This document shows, piece by piece, positions 43,463 to 53,070 of a stretch of DNA of 64,000 nucleotides (positions are counted from its first letter, which is position 1; each line of letters opens with the position of its first letter). The DNA is from JBCCSZ01 sp039821145 (GTDB lineage: Bacteria > Bacteroidota > Bacteroidia > Chitinophagales > Saprospiraceae), in contig JBCBOS010000020.1 in the NCBI GenBank assembly GCA_039821145.1, positions 62,001-126,000 of the forward strand, in the 5' to 3' direction. Below the pieces are notes generated by a model that searched no databases, was not told the DNA's origin, and worked only from the letters and a program-made list of their open reading frames with translations. The position numbers and the translations under genes are program-made.

Positions 43463-43891
43463 ATGGAAAAGCAGAATGTATTGCACACAGAAAAGATCAT
43501 CTCCGGCAAGCGCACCTACTACTTCGACCTGAAAAGATCGGAAAATGGTCGGGATTACTTGCTCATCAGCGAGCGTCGGCAGGTGGAAGAGGACAAGTAC
43601 GAGCGCCAGCAGATCATTCTCTTTGAGGAAGGACTCCGAAAATTTGGGGGGATGCTGATGGAGATGATGCTGCAGTTCGAAGGCAAAAACAAGAAGAAGC
43701 GACTGACGGAAGAAGAAATCGCAGCCGTTCGCAAGGAGTATCCCAATGCCTTCATCCCCTGGACCGCGGAGGAAGATCAAACCCTTCTAGACATGTACAA
43801 ACAAGGAGAGAGCGTGGATGTGATTGCCCAGCATTTTTTGCGCAAGCCCTCTGCCATCAGCTACCGCATCAAGAAATTGGATGTCCAATAA
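43463..43891 (+). CDS. DUF3276/PUR nucleic-acid-binding protein with SANT-like tail, copy 1
   Basis: 142 residues. The N-terminal ~75 residues (IISGKRTYYFDLKRSENGRDYLLISERR ... RQQIILFEEGLRKFGGML) are a PUR-type beta-sheet domain (DUF3276), which binds single-stranded DNA or RNA. The C-terminal part (IPWTAEEDQTLLDMYKQGESVDVIAQHFLRKPSAISYRIKKL) has the tryptophan-acidic pattern and three helices of a SANT/Myb-like domain. The ATG at 43463 is the family start. A paralog follows 38 bases later. Confidence 0.9.
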   Translation: MEKQNVLHTEKIISGKRTYYFDLKRSENGRDYLLISERRQVEEDKYERQQIILFEEGLRKFGGMLMEMMLQFEGKNKKKRLTEEEIAAVRKEYPNAFIPWTAEEDQTLLDMYKQGESVDVIAQHFLRKPSAISYRIKKLDVQ

Positions 43892-43929
43892 GCCCTTTCC
43901 TCCATTGCTCACCTGACAATTTATCTCCA

Positions 43930-44376
43930 ATGCAAAAAACAAACGAACTGCATTCAGAATCCATCCGCTTGGGAAAACGGACCTACTTTTTTGATCTCAA
44001 ACAGGCCCCTGACCGCCGACCGTATCTGCTGATCACACAATCGGAAAAGAATGCGATGGACCAATTCAGTCGACAACGAATTTTGCTCAACAGTCGAGAA
44101 ATGGTTGCTTTTGGAAGTGCCTTCTTCAGCTGCTTGATCCAATTTCAAAACAGACATCACCAGCAATTGTCCCTCCCGCTTCCGGAAGATGCTGACCCGG
44201 AGCAAAGGGCAAATCTGCCTTCAACTTCTTGGAGTCGGGAGGAGGATCTCGCCCTTGAGATTTACCTGGGGGAAGAACTGGGGATGAAAGAACTCTCCGC
44301 CTTTTTTCAGCGAAAAGAGAGCGCCATACGAGCACGAATCAAACAATTGGGACTCACCCACAAAGCAGCAAGTTAA
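43930..44376 (+). CDS. DUF3276/PUR protein with SANT-like tail, copy 2
   Basis: 148 residues. Paralog of the preceding gene with the same two-part design: SIRLGKRTYFFDLKQAPDRRPYLLITQS, then STSWSREEDLALEIYLGEELGMKELSAFFQRKESAIRARIKQL. The PUR part is more divergent and lacks part of the conserved ERRQ strand. Tandem duplication with divergence suggests separate roles or targets. A terminator-like hairpin follows at 44395-44424. Confidence 0.85.
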   Translation: MQKTNELHSESIRLGKRTYFFDLKQAPDRRPYLLITQSEKNAMDQFSRQRILLNSREMVAFGSAFFSCLIQFQNRHHQQLSLPLPEDADPEQRANLPSTSWSREEDLALEIYLGEELGMKELSAFFQRKESAIRARIKQLGLTHKAAS

Positions 44377-44394
44377 TGTGGTCGCGGAGAGACC

Positions 44395-44424
44395 GAAGGC
44401 CCCGTCACATTGGCGGGGTCCTTC
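44395..44424 (+). terminator. terminator-like hairpin after the second PUR gene
   Basis: GAAGGCCCCG (44395-44404) pairs with CGGGG-T-CCTTC (44414-44424) with one bulged base, followed by AAACTTTT. It separates the PUR pair from radC. Confidence 0.5.
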
Positions 44425-44460
44425 AAACTTTTGCTCAACAAATCAAACGATCGACAACAA

Positions 44461-45159
44461 ATGGTCAAAGCCTACAACAAGCTGGCAATCAAAAACTGGT
44501 CGGTAGAAGATCAACCCAGAGAGCGGATGATGCGCAAAGGACGCCAGTCCCTCACGGATGTAGAACTCATCGCCATTCTGCTGAACTCCGGCAACCGAGA
44601 AGAAACAGCCGTTTCCCTGGCGCGCCGATTGCTGGAACAAGTCAACAACGATTTGCACCGCCTTGGTCGGATGCCACTGGACGAACTGAAACAATTCAAG
44701 GGCATCGGGACGGCCAAGGCTGTCCGGGTAGCGGCGGCATTGGAGCTGGGTTTGCGCAGACAAATGAGTTCTCACACCAAAATCAAGGGCGTGGGTTCCA
44801 GTGCCGATGCCTGGAAAATGATCGCTCCACAAATCATGGACCTGCCCCATGAAGAGTTTTGGGTGCTCTTGCTCAACAGGGCCCACCGACTCATCAGCAA
44901 AGAACTCATCAGCATCGGCGGAGTATCCGGTACGGTGGTGGATGGAAAGTTGATTTTCCGGCACGCCATCACACAGCTGGCCAGCTCCATCATCCTCTGC
45001 CACAATCATCCATCCGGCAATTTGCAACCCAGCCGGGCAGACATCGACATCACCCGAAAACTCAAGGAGGGAGGCAAGCAATTGGACGTCAATGTGGTCG
45101 ATCACCTCATTGTCACTTCTACTGGCTACTTCAGCTTCGCAGATGAAGGTCTATTGTGA
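44461..45159 (+). CDS. radC: RadC family JAB-domain protein
   Basis: 232 residues. The N-terminal helix-hairpin-helix region (LDELKQFKGIGTAKAVRVAAALELG) is followed by a JAMM metal site HNHPSG (181-186) with Asp194 (HxH...D). RadC proteins are linked historically to DNA repair and are often found near mobile DNA; the true activity is uncertain. The ATG at 44461 is preferred to the longer frame from 44410, which overlaps the hairpin. Confidence 0.92.
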   Translation: MVKAYNKLAIKNWSVEDQPRERMMRKGRQSLTDVELIAILLNSGNREETAVSLARRLLEQVNNDLHRLGRMPLDELKQFKGIGTAKAVRVAAALELGLRRQMSSHTKIKGVGSSADAWKMIAPQIMDLPHEEFWVLLLNRAHRLISKELISIGGVSGTVVDGKLIFRHAITQLASSIILCHNHPSGNLQPSRADIDITRKLKEGGKQLDVNVVDHLIVTSTGYFSFADEGLL

Positions 45160-45304
45160 GCCTGTGAATATGTGAGATCGATTTTATAGCTTTGCGTCAG
45201 TTTGCAGAACCTTCGCGAGCGATGCTTTGTTCTAGTGACATGTTGGGGCGACTCCCTTGGTCGGCACAGCAGGCAAAAGCACCATCTTTCAAGTACACAA
45301 AACC

Positions 45305-47083
45305 ATGGCAGAAAAAGAGGCCCGTCAATCGATGGACAAAAACAAAATCGACTTCTTCTTGCTGAAGAGAGTTCTGTCATTGGCTTTGCCTTACAAGAAG
45401 ATCTTCATTTTGGCAGGGGTACTGGCAGTTGTGTTGTCTCCTCTTGCCATCATGCGCCCCTACTTGGTACAGGTCATGGTAGATGATTACATCTTCAAGT
45501 ACGACATTGCTGGCCTGACGCAAATTGCCATGCTCCTGGCCGGCATATTGGTGGTGGAGGCTTTTCTCAATTACTCCTTCATCTACTCGACCAGCTGGCT
45601 TGGCCAATCCGTCATCCGGGACTTGCGGGTGGATGTCTTCAAGCACATCACTCGCCTGCGGCTCAAGTATTTCGATACGACGCCCATCGGTACCTCGACC
45701 ACTCGGACCATCAACGACATCGAGACCATCAACACGGTCTTTTCCCAAGGTGTCATTACCATCATTGCAGATTTGCTCACCTTGGTGGCTGTACTGGCCA
45801 TCATGCTCTATACCAGCTGGAAGCTGACCTTGATCTGTCTGACGGTCATGCCCTTCATGATCATTGCCAGTTATGTGTTCAAGGAAAAAGTCAAAACAGC
45901 TTTCCAGATTGTCCGCACCCAGATCTCCAAGATGAATGCCTTTTTGCAGGAGCGGATCACGGGCATGCACATTGTGCAAATCTTCAATGCCGAAAAGCAG
46001 GAAATGGACAAGTTTCGGCAAATCAATCGGGAATATACCAAGGCCAACCTGGACTCCATTTTGTACTACGCCATCTTTTACCCGGCCGTAGAAATCATCT
46101 CGGCTGCCTCTTTGGGGCTGATGGTTTGGTGGGGGGCCAGAGACGTCATTCAGGGGGGAGTGACACCGGGTGCATTGGTTGCTTTTCCCATTTACCTGTC
46201 GATGCTCTTTCGCCCCATTCGCACCATTGCTGACAAGTTCAATACCCTTCAAATGGGCCTGGTTGCTTCCGAGAGGGTGTTCAATCTCTTGGATACGTTG
46301 AGTTTCATCCCCAACAAAGGAAAAATCGAAGCGCCGAAACTGCAGGGGGACATTGCCTTTGAAAAGGTGAGCTTTGCCTACAATGCCAGAGAATATGTTC
46401 TGCGAGACCTGAGCTTTGAAATCGAAGCTGGCCAAACCCTGGCCATTGTCGGTAGTACGGGTTCTGGCAAATCCACCATCATCAACATTCTCAACCGCTT
46501 CTATGAGATTCAAAAGGGGCGCATTACAATCGATGGAGTTGACATTCGGGAGTATGAACTGTTGAGTCTGAGAAGGCGGCTGGCCATTGTACTGCAGGAC
46601 GTCTTTCTGTTTTCTGGTTCTGTGATCGACAACATCACCTTGCGCGACGATCGCATCAGCAGGGAACAGGTGATTGAGGCTGCTAAGATGATTGGTGCCC
46701 ACGACTTCATCATGGCCCTCCCCGGTGGATATGAGTACGAGGTCATGGAGCGCGGAGCTACTCTGTCGATGGGACAGCGCCAGCTCATTTCTTTTGTCCG
46801 GGCACTGGTATTTGACCCAGACATCTTGATTTTGGATGAGGCCACTTCCTCCATTGATCCCGAGTCCGAAGCTGTCATTCAGTACGCCATTGAAAAACTC
46901 ATTGCCCGCAGGACCTCCATCATCATCGCACACAGGCTTTCGACCATTCGGCATGCAGACAATATATTGGTCTTGGACAGTGGGCAAATCCAGGAATTTG
47001 GGCCACATGAGCAACTGCTGAAAATTCCCGATGGCCATTACAAGGAGTTGTACGAAATGCAATTTGTTCAGTCAAACCCATGA
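45305..47083 (+). CDS. ABC exporter, membrane and ATPase domains fused (MsbA-like)
   Basis: 592 residues. Six-helix exporter domain (about 30-330), then the ATPase with Walker A GSTGSGKST (near 382), signature LSMGQ (near 486, Met in place of the second position Gly of LSGGQ) and Walker B DILILDEATSS. Probably a homodimeric or heterodimeric exporter of lipids or hydrophobic compounds. The ATG at 45305 begins MAEKEAR; the longer frame from 45257 adds a sequence without family match. No partner half-transporter is adjacent. Confidence 0.93.
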   Translation: MAEKEARQSMDKNKIDFFLLKRVLSLALPYKKIFILAGVLAVVLSPLAIMRPYLVQVMVDDYIFKYDIAGLTQIAMLLAGILVVEAFLNYSFIYSTSWLGQSVIRDLRVDVFKHITRLRLKYFDTTPIGTSTTRTINDIETINTVFSQGVITIIADLLTLVAVLAIMLYTSWKLTLICLTVMPFMIIASYVFKEKVKTAFQIVRTQISKMNAFLQERITGMHIVQIFNAEKQEMDKFRQINREYTKANLDSILYYAIFYPAVEIISAASLGLMVWWGARDVIQGGVTPGALVAFPIYLSMLFRPIRTIADKFNTLQMGLVASERVFNLLDTLSFIPNKGKIEAPKLQGDIAFEKVSFAYNAREYVLRDLSFEIEAGQTLAIVGSTGSGKSTIINILNRFYEIQKGRITIDGVDIREYELLSLRRRLAIVLQDVFLFSGSVIDNITLRDDRISREQVIEAAKMIGAHDFIMALPGGYEYEVMERGATLSMGQRQLISFVRALVFDPDILILDEATSSIDPESEAVIQYAIEKLIARRTSIIIAHRLSTIRHADNILVLDSGQIQEFGPHEQLLKIPDGHYKELYEMQFVQSNP

Positions 47084-47235
47084 GAAAGAGCCATCTGCCG
47101 TCTTCATCTCAAACTCGTCGGCCAATCATTTGAAATCGTCGAAGTCTTTTTCGCAGATCGAAAGCTTTTGTGTAACTTGAATGAACTTATGGCATCTCCC
47201 AAAGTAAGTGCCATGAAATTCTCAAAAAGCATATT

Positions 47236-47721
47236 ATGAATCAGCATAAAAAAATAGACGTCAACCCCTTCAACTCCATCAGCAGCATTCTCGTGCTGGT
47301 CATGGTCTTGGTGGTTTTGTATTTCATTGCCCGGAGCATTTTTACCATTCTGTCGTACCTGGCTCCCGTTTTGCTCATCATCGCATTGATCCTCAATTAT
47401 CGAGTCGTGGTCAATTATGGCAAATGGCTGTTCAACCTACTGAAAAAGAACATCTTAATGGGCCTGGGAGCCGTTGCCCTGACCGTCATTGGATTTCCCG
47501 TCATTGCAGGTTTCCTGGCCGTCAAAGCCTACTTGTATCGCAAAGTAGACCAGATGCAGGCCCAAGCCGAGCAGAAGCGCGAAGGAGAATTTGTCGACTA
47601 CGAAGAAGTGGATGATGGTTCGGAGATCAATCTGAAATTGCCTCAATTGGAGCGACCTCCTCGTCCACAAGCTCGCAATGACAACCAGTACGACCAGTTT
47701 TTCGACGGCGAAAAGAACTGA
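47236..47721 (+). CDS. unknown small membrane protein
   Basis: 161 residues with two or three hydrophobic segments (about 17-55 and 72-95), then a hydrophilic acidic C-terminal tail with a DYEEVDDGSE run and a proline-rich motif. I recognise no family. It ends 6 bases before the glycosyltransferase frame, so the two are likely an operon, perhaps at the membrane together. Confidence 0.75.
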   Translation: MNQHKKIDVNPFNSISSILVLVMVLVVLYFIARSIFTILSYLAPVLLIIALILNYRVVVNYGKWLFNLLKKNILMGLGAVALTVIGFPVIAGFLAVKAYLYRKVDQMQAQAEQKREGEFVDYEEVDDGSEINLKLPQLERPPRPQARNDNQYDQFFDGEKN

Positions 47722-47727
47722 TCCCTT

Positions 47728-48903
47728 TTGTTGTCTTCTTCCTTTTTGCTTTCTTTTTACGCCATCGCATCGGGGCTGCTCACGCTGGCCTACATTTGGG
47801 TCATGGCCCGCTATCTCTATCATTGGCAACAGGCACCCGATTTTGAGCTGCCCAAAGAATTTCAACCGCAAACCTCCGTCAGCGTGTTGGTCCCGGCCCG
47901 CAACGAATCGGCCAATGTCGAGGCCTGCCTCCTGAGCATTAAAGGGCAGGCTTACCCTCCTGAACTCTTGGAAATCGTCTTGATCGATGACCACTCGACA
48001 GATGATACCTTGCAAAAGGCAGAGGCATTGGCACGGAAGCACCCACAAATCCGGGTCCTTCGTCTACAGGATTTTCTGACAGCGGGAGAGAAAGTCCACT
48101 CGTACAAGAAGCGTGCAATTGAACTGGGCATACAGCAAAGCAAGGGTCAACTCATCGTATGTACAGATGCCGACTGCGAGGTGCCCGTGCGGTGGTTGCA
48201 ATACCTGACCGCCTATTACGAATCGACCCGGCACAAATTCATTGCTGCCCCCGTCAATTTTTTCCGCGAAAGCAATCTACTGGAACAGTTTCAATCTCTT
48301 GATTTTTTGGGCATGATGGGCATTACGGCTGCGGGCATACAGGGCCGATTCATGCACATGTGCAATGGGGCCAACCTTGCCTACGAGCGACAAACCTTCG
48401 AGGCGGTGGGTGGATTTGCGGGCATCGATCACTTGGCCTCTGGCGATGACATGTTGTTGATGCAAAAGGTGGCTGCCAAATATCCGGGGCGAATTGGCTT
48501 TGTCAAGCAGGCAGCCGTCAAGGTTCAAACCAAGGCACAACCGGATTGGTCGTCTTTTGTACAGCAAAGAGTGCGTTGGGGGTCCAAGTCCGGAGACTAT
48601 CACGAATGGCAAGTCACAGCCATGCTGGCAGTTGTTTTCTTGCTGTGCTGCAACATTTTACTGAGCGTACTACTCATTCCTTTGCTGGGGTGGTGGGCTG
48701 TAGGCATCTTTGGGTTTCAACTCCTTTTCAAGTCCATTGCCGACTATTTCTTACTCAGCCGGATGGCCCGCTTTTTCCATCGCTCCGATCTCATGGCCAT
48801 CTTTGTCCCTGCCCAATTGTTACACATCTTGTACATTGCCGTAGTGGGAAGTCTGAGCAATCTGCGCAGAACCTACCAGTGGAAGGGCCGTCGACTCCAA
48901 TGA
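47728..48903 (+). CDS. family 2 glycosyltransferase, membrane type
   Basis: 391 residues. An N-terminal helix, then the GT2 catalytic domain with LVPARNESANVEACL, DDHSTDDT, the metal-binding DADC, and an acceptor-site region ending QQRVRW, the Q-x-x-R-W motif of processive GT2 enzymes. Three C-terminal helices follow. It probably adds sugars to a lipid or polysaccharide at the inner membrane. The start is TTG at 47728 or 47731, since no ATG precedes the first helix. Confidence 0.9.
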   Translation: MLSSSFLLSFYAIASGLLTLAYIWVMARYLYHWQQAPDFELPKEFQPQTSVSVLVPARNESANVEACLLSIKGQAYPPELLEIVLIDDHSTDDTLQKAEALARKHPQIRVLRLQDFLTAGEKVHSYKKRAIELGIQQSKGQLIVCTDADCEVPVRWLQYLTAYYESTRHKFIAAPVNFFRESNLLEQFQSLDFLGMMGITAAGIQGRFMHMCNGANLAYERQTFEAVGGFAGIDHLASGDDMLLMQKVAAKYPGRIGFVKQAAVKVQTKAQPDWSSFVQQRVRWGSKSGDYHEWQVTAMLAVVFLLCCNILLSVLLIPLLGWWAVGIFGFQLLFKSIADYFLLSRMARFFHRSDLMAIFVPAQLLHILYIAVVGSLSNLRRTYQWKGRRLQ

Positions 48904-48906
48904 AAA

Positions 48907-48937
48907 CGGGCCTTCTCCCCGACTGGAAGAAGGCCCG
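48907..48937 (-). terminator. bidirectional terminator between GT2 and gyrB
   Basis: CGGGCCTTCT (48907-48916) and AGAAGGCCCG (48928-48937) are perfect 10-bp arms in the 59-base gap between two converging genes. On the minus strand TTTTC follows, so it should end the gyrB transcript. Confidence 0.8.
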
Positions 48938-48962
48938 CTCGACAGTAGATGACCAAAAGAAA

Positions 48963-50927
48963 TCAGACATCGACATTGGCGTACTTGGCATTGGCCTCGA
49001 TGAACGCCCGACGAGGTGGCACTTCATCTCCCATCAGCATCGAGAACACGCGATCGGCTTCGAGGGCATCCTGGATGGTCACCCGACGCAAAATCCGCGT
49101 ATCGGGGTCCATGGTGGTTTCCCACAACTGATCGGCATTCATCTCACCCAGTCCCTTGTAGCGCTGGACTTTGACAGACGTATCGTTTTCGCTGTTTCCA
49201 TAAGTGGCGACAGCCTCGGCTCGTTCTTCCTCATTCCAGCAATAGCGGAATTGTTTGCCCTTTTTGACCAGGTACAGAGGAGGGGCGGCAATGTAGATGT
49301 AGCCACTTTCAATCAGCGGCTTCATGTATCGGAAGAAGAAGGTCAAGATCAGAGTCACAATGTGGCTGCCATCGACATCGGCATCACACATGATCACGAT
49401 TTTGTGGTAGCGCAGTTTTTCCATGTTGAGAATGCGCTCTCCTTCTTTTTCTTCTATGCTCACCCCCAAGGCCGTAAACATATTTTTGATCTCTTCGTTT
49501 TCGTAAATCTTGTGTTCCAAGGCTTTCTCCACGTTGAGAATCTTTCCCCGGAGTGGTAGGATGGCCTGGAAGTTTCGGTCGCGGCCCTGCTTGGCTGTAC
49601 CCCCTGCAGAATCCCCCTCGACGAGGAAGATTTCCGATTCGCCTGGATCGCGGGAGCTGCAATCAGACAGCTTTCCTGGCAGTCCCGTACCTGTGAGTAC
49701 GTTTTTGCGCTGGACCATCTCGCGGGCCTTGCGGGCAGCTTGGCGAGCGGTGGCCGCCAGGACAACCTTTTCGATGATGCGCTTGGCCAGCTTGGGATTC
49801 TCTTCCAGGTAGTAGTTCAGCACCTCCCCCACTTTGCGAGACACGATGCCTGTTACCTCAGAATTGCCCAACTCTCCTTTTGTCTGCCCCTTAAACTGAG
49901 GCTCGGGAACCTTTACAGAAATCACGGCCGTCAATCCTTCCCGGAAATCCTCTGCAGAGACCTTTATTTTCTTGAAGAGGTTGTTATCCTCTCCATATTG
50001 CTTGAAGACCCTTGTGACGGCGCGGCGGAATCCATTGACGTGGGTACCACCTTCGCGGGTATTGATGTTGTTGACGTAAGAGTGAATGTTCTCAGAGAAG
50101 GTTGTGTTGTACTGCATGGCCATTTCTACCTCCACATTGTCCTCTCGGCCAGTGACGTAGATGGGCTTGTCAATCAACTTGGATTTGGACTCGTCGAGAA
50201 AGGCGACGAATTCTCTCAGTCCACCCTCAGATAAGAACTCTTCAGACTTGAAATTGCCATCCTCTTCCACCCGCTCATCAGTCAACACGAGGCGCAGGCC
50301 ACTGTTGAGGAAAGCAAGTTCCCGCATGCGAGCGGCCAGGATTTCGTATTTGTATTCGGTGGTTTCGAAGATGCCTTCATCTGGTTTGAAGGTAATTTGG
50401 GTACCTGTGTCTTCGGCTGTCCCAACCTGATCGACACCAGATGTCGGTTTTCCTTTGCTGTACTCTTGTACAAAGACTTTTCCTTCCCGGTGTACCTCAG
50501 CTTTGAGATAACCAGACAAGGCGTTGACACAAGAGACCCCGACCCCGTGAAGACCACCAGAGACTTTGTAGGTACTCTTGTCGAACTTTCCCCCTGCGTG
50601 GAGGACCGTCATCACCACCTCTAAGGCTGACTTTTTCAGCTTCTCGTGCATCCCGATGGGAATCCCGCGACCGTCATCTCTGACGGAGATGGAGTTGTCT
50701 TTGTGGATGATGGTTTCGATGTGGGAAGCATGCCCGGCAAGGTGTTCATCGATGGAGTTGTCCACCACTTCCCATACCAGGTGATGCAGTCCTTTGGAAT
50801 CGGTACTTCCAATGTACATCCCGGGGCGTTTCCGGACGGCTTCGAGCCCTTCCAGTGCCTGAATATTACTAGCGTTGTACTCCCCGTTTTGCGTTTCTAA
50901 TTCTTGCTTATCTTCTACTTCTTTCAT
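48963..50927 (-). CDS. gyrB: DNA gyrase subunit B
   Basis: 654 residues. GHKL ATPase domain (VRKRPGMYIGS, VVDNSIDEHLAG, DDGRGIPIG, GGLHGVGVSCVNALS), transducer domain, and TOPRIM with EGDSAGGTAKQGRDRNFQAI and DADVDGSHI. Ends with the usual GyrB tail (RVFSMLMGDEVPPRRAFIE). With GyrA it introduces negative supercoils. The gene stands alone, as is usual in this phylum. Confidence 0.98.
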   Translation of the reverse strand: MKEVEDKQELETQNGEYNASNIQALEGLEAVRKRPGMYIGSTDSKGLHHLVWEVVDNSIDEHLAGHASHIETIIHKDNSISVRDDGRGIPIGMHEKLKKSALEVVMTVLHAGGKFDKSTYKVSGGLHGVGVSCVNALSGYLKAEVHREGKVFVQEYSKGKPTSGVDQVGTAEDTGTQITFKPDEGIFETTEYKYEILAARMRELAFLNSGLRLVLTDERVEEDGNFKSEEFLSEGGLREFVAFLDESKSKLIDKPIYVTGREDNVEVEMAMQYNTTFSENIHSYVNNINTREGGTHVNGFRRAVTRVFKQYGEDNNLFKKIKVSAEDFREGLTAVISVKVPEPQFKGQTKGELGNSEVTGIVSRKVGEVLNYYLEENPKLAKRIIEKVVLAATARQAARKAREMVQRKNVLTGTGLPGKLSDCSSRDPGESEIFLVEGDSAGGTAKQGRDRNFQAILPLRGKILNVEKALEHKIYENEEIKNMFTALGVSIEEKEGERILNMEKLRYHKIVIMCDADVDGSHIVTLILTFFFRYMKPLIESGYIYIAAPPLYLVKKGKQFRYCWNEEERAEAVATYGNSENDTSVKVQRYKGLGEMNADQLWETTMDPDTRILRRVTIQDALEADRVFSMLMGDEVPPRRAFIEANAKYANVDV

Positions 50928-51195
50928 TCGGCAAATTTACATAAAATTCGTGGTTTTTTTACACAGCCGCGAGGGCTGATTTCTACAGACTTGTCGAAGG
51001 ATGGGTAATTGGTGATGTGAACACTTTTTAAACGCAGATTTTGAAGAGAAAGTTTCCCTATCTTTCTGAAAATCAGCACTTTTACACTTTCTGCATATAG
51101 GAAGCTGGGGGCAGCAGCAAATGGAAAATAGTTGCCTGGGCAAGAATATCGGCGATTCTGCAGTATATTGCGACAAGAGGAGCAAAACGATCTGA

Positions 51196-51612
51196 ATGGA
51201 ATACATACTCGACGGTCTCGATCAGTTGGACAAAACGGCCGCGCAATTGCTGGAAGCAGCTGGTGCGCGCAAACTCTGGTTGTTTTACGGCGAAATCGGA
51301 GCAGGCAAGACCAGTCTCATCAAAGAACTGTGCCGACAACTAGGGGTCGAGGATGTGGTCTCCAGCCCCACCTTTTCCATTGTCAACGAATACCAACGAC
51401 AGCCAGACGGCCAAGCGATCTACCACATCGACCTGTACAGGCTCGAACAATTGGAGGAAGCCCTCGACATCGGCATCGAAGAGTACCTCTACAGCCAGTC
51501 TCATTGCTTTGTGGAGTGGCCTCAACTGATCGAAGACCTGGAGCTGCCGGAGACTGTTAAAATAAATATCGAAATACTTGATAATTCATCCCGAAAAATT
51601 TTATTTTTGTAG
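51196..51612 (+). CDS. tsaE: tRNA threonylcarbamoyladenosine ATPase TsaE
   Basis: 138 residues. Walker A GEIGAGKTS (32-40) followed by SSPTFSIVNEY and IYHIDLYRLE, the TsaE family marks. It is needed with TsaB, TsaC and TsaD to make t6A at position 37 of ANN-reading tRNAs. Next to alanine dehydrogenase, a common neighbour in Bacteroidota. Confidence 0.96.
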   Translation: MEYILDGLDQLDKTAAQLLEAAGARKLWLFYGEIGAGKTSLIKELCRQLGVEDVVSSPTFSIVNEYQRQPDGQAIYHIDLYRLEQLEEALDIGIEEYLYSQSHCFVEWPQLIEDLELPETVKINIEILDNSSRKILFL

Positions 51613-51768
51613 GCTGTAGGGAAAGCACAAGCAATGCGCATTCCCAAGCCGCCAAGTTTCGGGCATTTGCCGATGGGCGGATCACATCACCTAAGCACCT
51701 GGGCATCCAGGATTGTCTTGCTGCCAGTAGCCATTTCAGAGGAAGCAGACTAGCAAAAACTGAATTGC

Positions 51769-52995
51769 ATGAGTGAGAAGAAGCGAGTTCCAGTTCCAAA
51801 GGTCTTTACCGAAGGTCGATTGCAAACTCAAACGGAAATGCTGCAATTACAGCGGCAACCCAATCGGCTGTTCATCGGTATTCCCAAGGAATCCACCCTT
51901 CAGGAAAGCCGAGTCGCCCTGGTTCCTTCTTCCGTTGCCACCCTCATCAATCACGGCCACAGAGTGGTTGTCGAAACAGATGCCGGTCGCAAAGCCAATT
52001 ATTCCGATCACGACTATTCTGAAGTGGGAGCAGACATTGCCTACAGCAAAGAGCAGGTCTTCAAATCAGATGTCCTCATCAAGGTCGCTCCACCCACGCT
52101 GGCAGAAATCGAATTGCTGCGTCCCAACCAGGTGTTGTTCTCTCCCCTTCACTTGCCCATCATCACCGCTGATTTCATCAACAAACTCCGCCAAAAACGT
52201 GTCATTGCACTGGCCATGGAGTACATCAAGGACGAGATTGGCACCTTTCCCGTCGTTCGGATCATGAGTGAAATGGCCGGATTGAGCGCCATGCTCACAG
52301 CTGCCGAACTGCTCACCAATGCACGGGGTGGAAAGGGCGTATTGCTCGGAGGCATCTCCGGTGTGCCCTCCGCAAAGGTCGTCATCATCGGAGCGGGTGT
52401 GGTTGCAGAATTTGCCACCAGAGTCGCCCTGGGACTGGGTGCGGAAGTGCGCATTTTCGACAACAACATCTACAAACTCATGCGCCTGCAAAACCAAGTA
52501 GGCCGACAGTTGAATACCTCTTCGCTCAACCCCCTTCAGCTCGAAAAGGAACTTCGAACAGCAGACGTTGCCATCGGGGCTGTCCACTCGGAAACAGGTC
52601 GTACTCCCATCATCGTCAACGAAGAAACTGTTGCCAAAATGAAAACTGGCTCGGTCATCATCGATGTCAGCATCGACCAAGGCGGTTGCTTTGCCACTTC
52701 CGAAGTGACCACCCACGACAATCCCACATTTGTCAAGCACGAGGTGATTCACTACTGCGTTCCCAACATCTCTTCCAAAGTTGCTCGTACCGCTTCCATT
52801 GCCGTGAGCAACATCCTGACCCCCATCCTCCTCAAAGCGGGAAGTGTGGGCAGCATCGAACGGCTGATCTACAATGATCAAGGAATTCGCAATGGCATTT
52901 ACACCTACAAAGGTTGTCTGACCAATGGCTATCTGGGAGAGCGTTTCCAAATCAAATCCACCGACCTGGAGTTGTTGATTACCTCTCATCTCTGA
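51769..52995 (+). CDS. ald: alanine dehydrogenase
   Basis: 408 residues. NAD-dependent L-alanine oxidation to pyruvate and ammonia. N-terminal substrate domain with IGIPKESTLQESRVALVP; the Rossmann fold GAGVVAEFATRVALGLGAEVRIFD binds NAD; the C-terminal half has HYCVPNISSKVARTASIAVSN. The N-terminus is ~30 residues longer than in some bacterial enzymes, as usual for Bacteroidota homologs. Confidence 0.95.
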   Translation: MSEKKRVPVPKVFTEGRLQTQTEMLQLQRQPNRLFIGIPKESTLQESRVALVPSSVATLINHGHRVVVETDAGRKANYSDHDYSEVGADIAYSKEQVFKSDVLIKVAPPTLAEIELLRPNQVLFSPLHLPIITADFINKLRQKRVIALAMEYIKDEIGTFPVVRIMSEMAGLSAMLTAAELLTNARGGKGVLLGGISGVPSAKVVIIGAGVVAEFATRVALGLGAEVRIFDNNIYKLMRLQNQVGRQLNTSSLNPLQLEKELRTADVAIGAVHSETGRTPIIVNEETVAKMKTGSVIIDVSIDQGGCFATSEVTTHDNPTFVKHEVIHYCVPNISSKVARTASIAVSNILTPILLKAGSVGSIERLIYNDQGIRNGIYTYKGCLTNGYLGERFQIKSTDLELLITSHL

Positions 52996-53070
52996 TTTTT
53001 TCCGATCCCTCTCCTCTTTCCTGCGCGAGGTCTCGCCAATCTGCCAAGCCAGAAGGGCTTTTGCTGTTAT

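Noticed and set aside
45377..47062. 561-codon minus-strand frame opposite the ABC exporter
   Set aside because: Antisense by-product; Walker A, signature and Walker B motifs prove the sense gene.
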